From positions 1-10,318 of the forward strand of contig JAJYPA010000269.1 of NCBI GenBank assembly GCA_021795795.1: 10,318 nt of DNA. Direction: 5' to 3'. Positions 6,403-10,318 of the stretch are shown here, one piece after another; positions within the stretch are counted from its first letter, which is position 1; each line of letters opens with the position of its first letter. The position numbers were made by a program, and so were the translations under genes. The notes under the pieces were generated by a model. The model worked only from the letters and a program-made list of their open reading frames with translations, was not told the DNA's origin and searched no databases. Source of the DNA: Pseudomonadota bacterium (GTDB lineage: Bacteria; Pseudomonadota; Gammaproteobacteria; Halothiobacillales; Halothiobacillaceae).

Positions 6403-9366
6403 GTGCACATAAAAACTCCAAAAAAACTCATCGAAGTCGCACTGCCGCTGGACAAAATCAACGTCGCAGCTGCCCGCGAAAAGTCCATTCGTCACGGCCA
6501 CCCCAGCACCTTGCACCTGTGGTGGGCGCGGCGGCCTTTGGCTGCGGCGCGGGCGGTGATTTTTGCACAGATGGTCAACGACCCCGGTTATCAGCAGGGC
6601 GGCGGCTTCAAATATGGAATGAACAAGGAAAAGGCGGCCATCGAGCGTGAGCGCCTGTTCAAAATCATCGAAGACCTCGTGCTCTGGGAGAACACCAACA
6701 ACGCAACTGTGCTGGCCGCCGCCCGTGCAGAAATCCTCCGCAGTTGGCGCGAAACCTGCGAACTCAACAAAGTCCACCCGCAAGCTGCTGAACTGTTCAA
6801 CCCCGAGCAACTGCCCGCTTTTCATGATCCCTTTGCCGGTGGCGGTGCCCTACCGCTGGAAGCGCAGCGGCTGGGGCTGGAAAGCTACGCCTCCGACCTC
6901 AACCCCGTCGCCGTCACCATCAACAAGGCCATGATCGAGATTCCGCCCAAGTTTGCTGGCCTGCCCCCCGTAAGGCCGGTAGCGGAAGGTCAAGACAAGG
7001 TCAGCGAGGAGATGTTTGCCAAAAACTGGCAGGGAGCCCAGGGCTTGGCCGAGGATGTGCGCCGTTATGGCTCGTGGATGCGGGCGGAAGCCGAAAAACG
7101 CATCGGCCAGCTTTACCCCAAAATAGAAGTCACCGCCGATATGGTGGCCGAGCGCCCCGACCTCGCGCCGCTGTTCGGCCAGCAACTCACGGTCATCGCC
7201 TGGCTGTGGGCGCGCACAGTCAAAAGCCCCAACCCCGCCTTCAGTCATGTGGATGTGCCGTTGGTCAGCACCTTTGTGCTGAGTAGCAAGGCGGGTAAAG
7301 AGGCGTATGTGCAGCCGGTAGTGGAAGGGAATGGCTATCGTTTTGCGGTGAAGATGGGGGAGCCGCCGGAGAATGCTAAAAATGGCACCACGGCAGGCAA
7401 ACGCGCAGGATTTTTCTGCCTGCTATCGGGTTCACCCATGGATTACAAATACATCCGCGCCGAAGGCTGTGCGGGGCGTATGGGTACAAAACTCATGGCC
7501 ATCGTTGCTGAAGGTGTGCGTGGGCGCGTTTACCTTGCACCAACAGGCGAGCAGGAAATAGTTGCCCAACAAGCCAAGCCTGCTTGGAAGCCAGAAACAC
7601 CGCTGCACGGCAAATGTCGCGTTAATGTGTCGAATTACGGTTTAGATGTGTACGGGGACCTCTTCACCCCCCGCCAACTCGTGGCACTGACGACTTTTGC
7701 CGACCTCGTGCCCGAAGCCATCGCCCGCGTGCGTGCGGATGCCGAGCGGGCTTTTGGCGCGCTGGCCGCCAGCCGGATGCAAGCTGCAGGCATCCGCCCC
7801 GAAGATGCCGCCCGTCACCCCGAAATCGCCGCCCTGCTCGATCCGAAGCCACTCGACCAAGGCGGAACTGGTGCCGCAGCCTATGCGGAGGCTGTGGGGG
7901 TGTATTTAGGTGTTGCGCTCAGTCGGCTGACGGATATTTGCAATGCATTGTGTCGTTGGGAAACTAGCAAGACACAGGTGCGTAATTTGTTTGGACGGCA
8001 GGCGATCCCCATGATGTGGGACTTTGCCGAAAACAATGTTTTTGCACAGGCTGCAGGTGACTATGGAACGAGTTTGGGTAACATGGTTCGAGCATTGCTC
8101 GAATTACCCGGAACAGGCACCGCACTGGCTGTACAGGCCGATGCCCAGACTCAAACTATCAGCACCAATAAAGTCATCTCAACCGATCCACCCTATTACG
8201 ACAATATCGGCTACGCTGATTTGTCGGACTTTTTCTATGTCTGGCTGCGCAAAAGCCTCAAACCCATTTTCCCCAATCTCTATGCCACGCTGGCCGTACC
8301 CAAGGCCGAAGAATTGGTGGCTACACCCTATCGCCACGGTGGCAAGACTGAGGCCGAGGCCTTCTTCCTCGACGGCATGACCCGCGCCATGCACAACCTG
8401 GCGGTGCAGGCACACCCGGCATTTCCGGTGACGATTTACTACGCCTTCAAGCAGAGCGATACCAAGGACGATGGCGGCACCCACAGCGCCGGCTGGGAGA
8501 CTTTTCTGGAGGCGGTGCTGAGTGCCGGTTTTGCTCTCACCGGTACTTGGCCGATGCGCACGGAACTGGGCAACCGCATGATTGGCTCCGGCACCAACGC
8601 CCTCGCCTCAAGTATCGTCCTCGTCTGCCGCCCGCGTGCCCTGGATGCACCCAGCGTCAGCCGCCGCGCCTTCCTGCGCGAACTCAATGCCGCGTTGCCC
8701 GATGCCCTCCTCGACATGACCCGCGGCGGGGTCAATTCACCCGTCGCCCCGGTGGATTTAAGTCAGGCGATCATCGGTCCCGGCATGGCCATTTTCAGCC
8801 GGTACAGCGCCGTGCTGGAGGCCGACGGTACCCCCATGCGCGTCAAAACCGCCTTGCAGCTTATCAACCGCTTTTTTGCCGAAGACGACTTCGACCACGA
8901 CACCCAGTTTTGTCTGGCCTGGTTTGAGCAGCAGGGCTGGGCCACCGGCAAATTCGGCGAGGCGGATGTACTGGCCCGCGCCAAGGGCACCAGCGTCGGC
9001 AGGCTGAGCGAGGCTGGCGTAGTGGACAGCAGCTGCGGCAACCTTCGATTGCTCAAATGGGCCGAACTGCCGCGTGACTGGCCACCCGACACCCATAGCA
9101 AAGCCCCCGTCTGGCAAGCCCTGCATCAACTCATCCGTGCCCTCAATCAGGACGGCGAAACCACCGCCGGTGCCCTGCTGGCACGCATGCCCGATCAGGC
9201 CGAAGCCATACGCGCTCTCGCATATCGTCTATATACCCTCTGCGAGCGCAAAAGCTGGGCCGAAGATGCCCGCGCCTACAACGAACTGGTGGCTGCGTGG
9301 AACGGCATTGAACAGGCGGCCGGAGAGTCGGGCATCGTCGGCGCCCAGGGGCGACTGGAGATTTAA
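6403..9366 (+). CDS. DUF1156 (COG1743) adenine-type DNA methyltransferase
   Basis: A 987-aa protein predicted to transfer a methyl group from S-adenosylmethionine to adenine in DNA. The N-terminus is a clear DUF1156 domain (about residues 9-60), with the signature [20 protein letters not shown]. The SAM-binding motif I is DPFAGGG (142-148), followed by SDLNPVAV. The catalytic motif IV is DPPYYDN (595-601), and a conserved TWPMRTE (715-721) lies further on. About 450 residues separate motif I from motif IV, leaving room for a target recognition region. Within it, the place where many COG1743 proteins carry a zinc ribbon (CPNPxC and CPxC) reads SPNPAF (275-280) and CLLS (339-342), so three of the four ligands are missing. 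The gene starts with GTG, 42 nt after the HEPN gene, and ends 1 nt before the next gene. In known defence islands DUF1156 methylases accompany SNF2 helicases and DUF499 ATPases. Family assignment is firm; the target site is unknown. Confidence 0.93.
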   Translation: MHIKTPKKLIEVALPLDKINVAAAREKSIRHGHPSTLHLWWARRPLAAARAVIFAQMVNDPGYQQGGGFKYGMNKEKAAIERERLFKIIEDLVLWENTNNATVLAAARAEILRSWRETCELNKVHPQAAELFNPEQLPAFHDPFAGGGALPLEAQRLGLESYASDLNPVAVTINKAMIEIPPKFAGLPPVRPVAEGQDKVSEEMFAKNWQGAQGLAEDVRRYGSWMRAEAEKRIGQLYPKIEVTADMVAERPDLAPLFGQQLTVIAWLWARTVKSPNPAFSHVDVPLVSTFVLSSKAGKEAYVQPVVEGNGYRFAVKMGEPPENAKNGTTAGKRAGFFCLLSGSPMDYKYIRAEGCAGRMGTKLMAIVAEGVRGRVYLAPTGEQEIVAQQAKPAWKPETPLHGKCRVNVSNYGLDVYGDLFTPRQLVALTTFADLVPEAIARVRADAERAFGALAASRMQAAGIRPEDAARHPEIAALLDPKPLDQGGTGAAAYAEAVGVYLGVALSRLTDICNALCRWETSKTQVRNLFGRQAIPMMWDFAENNVFAQAAGDYGTSLGNMVRALLELPGTGTALAVQADAQTQTISTNKVISTDPPYYDNIGYADLSDFFYVWLRKSLKPIFPNLYATLAVPKAEELVATPYRHGGKTEAEAFFLDGMTRAMHNLAVQAHPAFPVTIYYAFKQSDTKDDGGTHSAGWETFLEAVLSAGFALTGTWPMRTELGNRMIGSGTNALASSIVLVCRPRALDAPSVSRRAFLRELNAALPDALLDMTRGGVNSPVAPVDLSQAIIGPGMAIFSRYSAVLEADGTPMRVKTALQLINRFFAEDDFDHDTQFCLAWFEQQGWATGKFGEADVLARAKGTSVGRLSEAGVVDSSCGNLRLLKWAELPRDWPPDTHSKAPVWQALHQLIRALNQDGETTAGALLARMPDQAEAIRALAYRLYTLCERKSWAEDARAYNELVAAWNGIEQAAGESGIVGAQGRLEI

Positions 9367-9367
9367 G

Positions 9368-10318
9368 GTGAGCGATTCGGCAGTGAGCAATAATAATAAA
9401 GCACTGATCGGCGAAGTCCGCGACCTGATTGATCAGGCGCGGCAGCATGTGGCCCAAACGGCTAACAGCACTTTGACTCTGCTGTATTGGAAAGTCGGCG
9501 AAAGAATCCGCCGCGAAGTGTTGCGCGAGGGGCGGGCAGAGTATGGCGAGGAGATTGTGTCGACGTTGTCGACACAATTGGTCAGGGCGTATGGTCGCGG
9601 TTTTGGCTTGCGTAGCCTGCGCCGCATGCTCCAGTTCGCTGAGCTTTTCCCCGATGAGCAGGTAGTCACCTCCCTCTCCTCGGCCTTGAGCTGGTGTCAC
9701 TTCATCGAAATATTGCCGCTCAAACAGCCACTGGAACGCGACTATTACGCCGAGCTTTGCCGCATAGAGCGCTGGAGTGTACGCACCCTGCGTGAGCGCA
9801 TCGGCAGTCAGCTCTATTTGCGCACGGCCATTTCCAAACAACCGGAAGCGGTGATTCAGGCAGAAATTAGCCACTTGCGCGCAGGTGGGCAAATGACCCC
9901 GGATATGGTTTTCCGCGATCCTTACATGCTCGATTTTCTCGGCTTACCGGATGGTTACAGTGAGCGCGACCTGGAATCCGCCATTCTGCGCGAAATGGAA
10001 CGGTTTCTGTTGGAACTGGGTGCGGGTTTCACCTTTGTGGCCCGGCAAAAACGCATCAGCGTCGGACCGGATGATTTCTATCTGGACTTGCTCTTCTATC
10101 ACCGTCAATTACACCGGCTGGTGGCGGTTGAGCTGAAACTGGAGAAATTTGCCCCCGCACACAAAGGGCAAATGGAGTTGTATTTACGCTGGCTCGACAA
10201 ATATGACCGCGCCCCCGGAGAAGAGTCGCCGATCGGTTTGATCCTATGCGCCAGCGCCAACGCGGAACAGGTGGAATTGATGGACTTGAACGCCGCTAAT
10301 ATCCGCGTCGCCGAATAC
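9368..10318 (+). CDS. DUF1016 / YhcG-family PD-(D/E)xK nuclease, 3' end outside the window
   Basis: GTG 9368 opens a frame that runs without a stop to the right edge: 317 codons are visible and family members usually have about 340-375. GGAG at 9357-9360 lies 7 nt before the start, and only 1 nt separates it from the methylase stop, so it belongs to the same operon. The N-terminal DUF1016 helical domain has its usual signatures: YWKVGERIRRE, a YG..IV.TLS.QL segment, and RSLRRMLQFAE with LSWCHF after it. The C-terminal YhcG domain has the PD-(D/E)xK pattern: PDDFYLDLLFY (234-244, candidate acid D240), VAVELK (252-257, E255 and K257), then a KGQMELYLRWLD helix. The active site therefore looks complete. 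Proteins of this family are predicted endonucleases often found in restriction-modification and defence loci; few have been characterised. Here it could be an effector against unmodified DNA, which is inferred. Confidence 0.92.
   Translation, partial: MSDSAVSNNNKALIGEVRDLIDQARQHVAQTANSTLTLLYWKVGERIRREVLREGRAEYGEEIVSTLSTQLVRAYGRGFGLRSLRRMLQFAELFPDEQVVTSLSSALSWCHFIEILPLKQPLERDYYAELCRIERWSVRTLRERIGSQLYLRTAISKQPEAVIQAEISHLRAGGQMTPDMVFRDPYMLDFLGLPDGYSERDLESAILREMERFLLELGAGFTFVARQKRISVGPDDFYLDLLFYHRQLHRLVAVELKLEKFAPAHKGQMELYLRWLDKYDRAPGEESPIGLILCASANAEQVELMDLNAANIRVAEY
9554..9578. repeat. 11-bp perfect inverted repeat inside the DUF1016 gene
   Basis: ATTGTGTCGAC, then GTT, then GTCGACACAAT: two perfectly complementary 11-base arms around a 3-base centre, with a GTCGAC palindrome in each arm. 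It lies in the conserved part of the coding sequence encoding I-V-S-T-L-S-T-Q. The RNA would form a strong hairpin about 190 nt into the gene. It has no T-tract, so it is not a terminator. Whether it is chance codon choice or a site with a role is not clear. Confidence 0.7.

Noticed and set aside
7393..7424. GCAGGCA and TGCCTGC words inside the methylase gene, like the arms of the 756-776 hairpin
   Set aside because: The arms are separated by a long, unrelated loop inside a coding sequence, and short words of this kind are common in GC-rich DNA.
1973..9366. Assignment as a DISARM class 1 system (DrmD + DrmMI)
   Set aside because: The SNF2 helicase and a methylase are compatible, but DrmA, DrmB and DrmC are not seen, and the HEPN and DUF1016 genes are not DISARM components. 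The call would need genes outside the window.
6403..9366. Assignment of the methylase as BREX PglX
   Set aside because: The N-terminus is a clear DUF1156 domain and the motif layout fits COG1743. No other BREX gene such as PglZ or BrxC is present.
9143..9892. Minus-strand open frame of about 250 codons across the methylase/DUF1016 junction
   Set aside because: It runs antisense to two genes with clear family motifs and has no recognisable domain of its own.

Overview
The window looks like an accessory (island or integrative-element) region of a moderately GC-rich proteobacterium. I cannot name the genus. The basis is the GC-rich codon use of the large genes, compact gene packing, GTG starts, and a switch at about 570-1960 to visibly more A/T-rich, loosely packed DNA with genes I cannot place. 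There are no housekeeping genes, tRNAs or rRNAs.

Layout. Positions 1-572 hold the 3' part of an acidic protein of unknown function and a 40-residue basic micro-ORF with a good ribosome binding site. Positions 573-1962 are a transition zone: an intergenic stretch with a perfect 7-bp hairpin, an orphan gene of about 171 codons that probably starts at TTG, and a 155-codon ORF that looks like only the C-terminal part of a DUF3800-type protein. From 1973 to the right edge runs one compact rightward operon of four genes: (1) an 1173-aa SNF2-type helicase ending in a DUF3883-like PD-(D/E)xK domain; (2) a 289-aa protein with an N-terminal HEPN-like domain (RX4H) and a cysteine-rich zinc-ribbon tail, overlapping gene 1 by 4 nt; (3) a 987-aa DUF1156/COG1743 adenine-type DNA methyltransferase; (4) a DUF1016/YhcG-family PD-(D/E)xK nuclease, 1 nt after gene 3 and cut off by the window edge.

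How they may work together. A SNF2 helicase next to a DUF1156 methylase is a known defence-island association, often with a DUF499 ATPase; that gene is not in this window and might lie downstream. Here the pair is combined with a possible RNase (HEPN) fused to zinc ribbons and with a DUF1016 nuclease. A reasonable reading is a modification-based anti-phage system: the methylase marks self DNA, the helicase-nuclease surveys or processes unmarked DNA, and the HEPN and DUF1016 proteins act as effectors or accessories. That functional model is inference; the domain calls come from motifs visible in the sequence.
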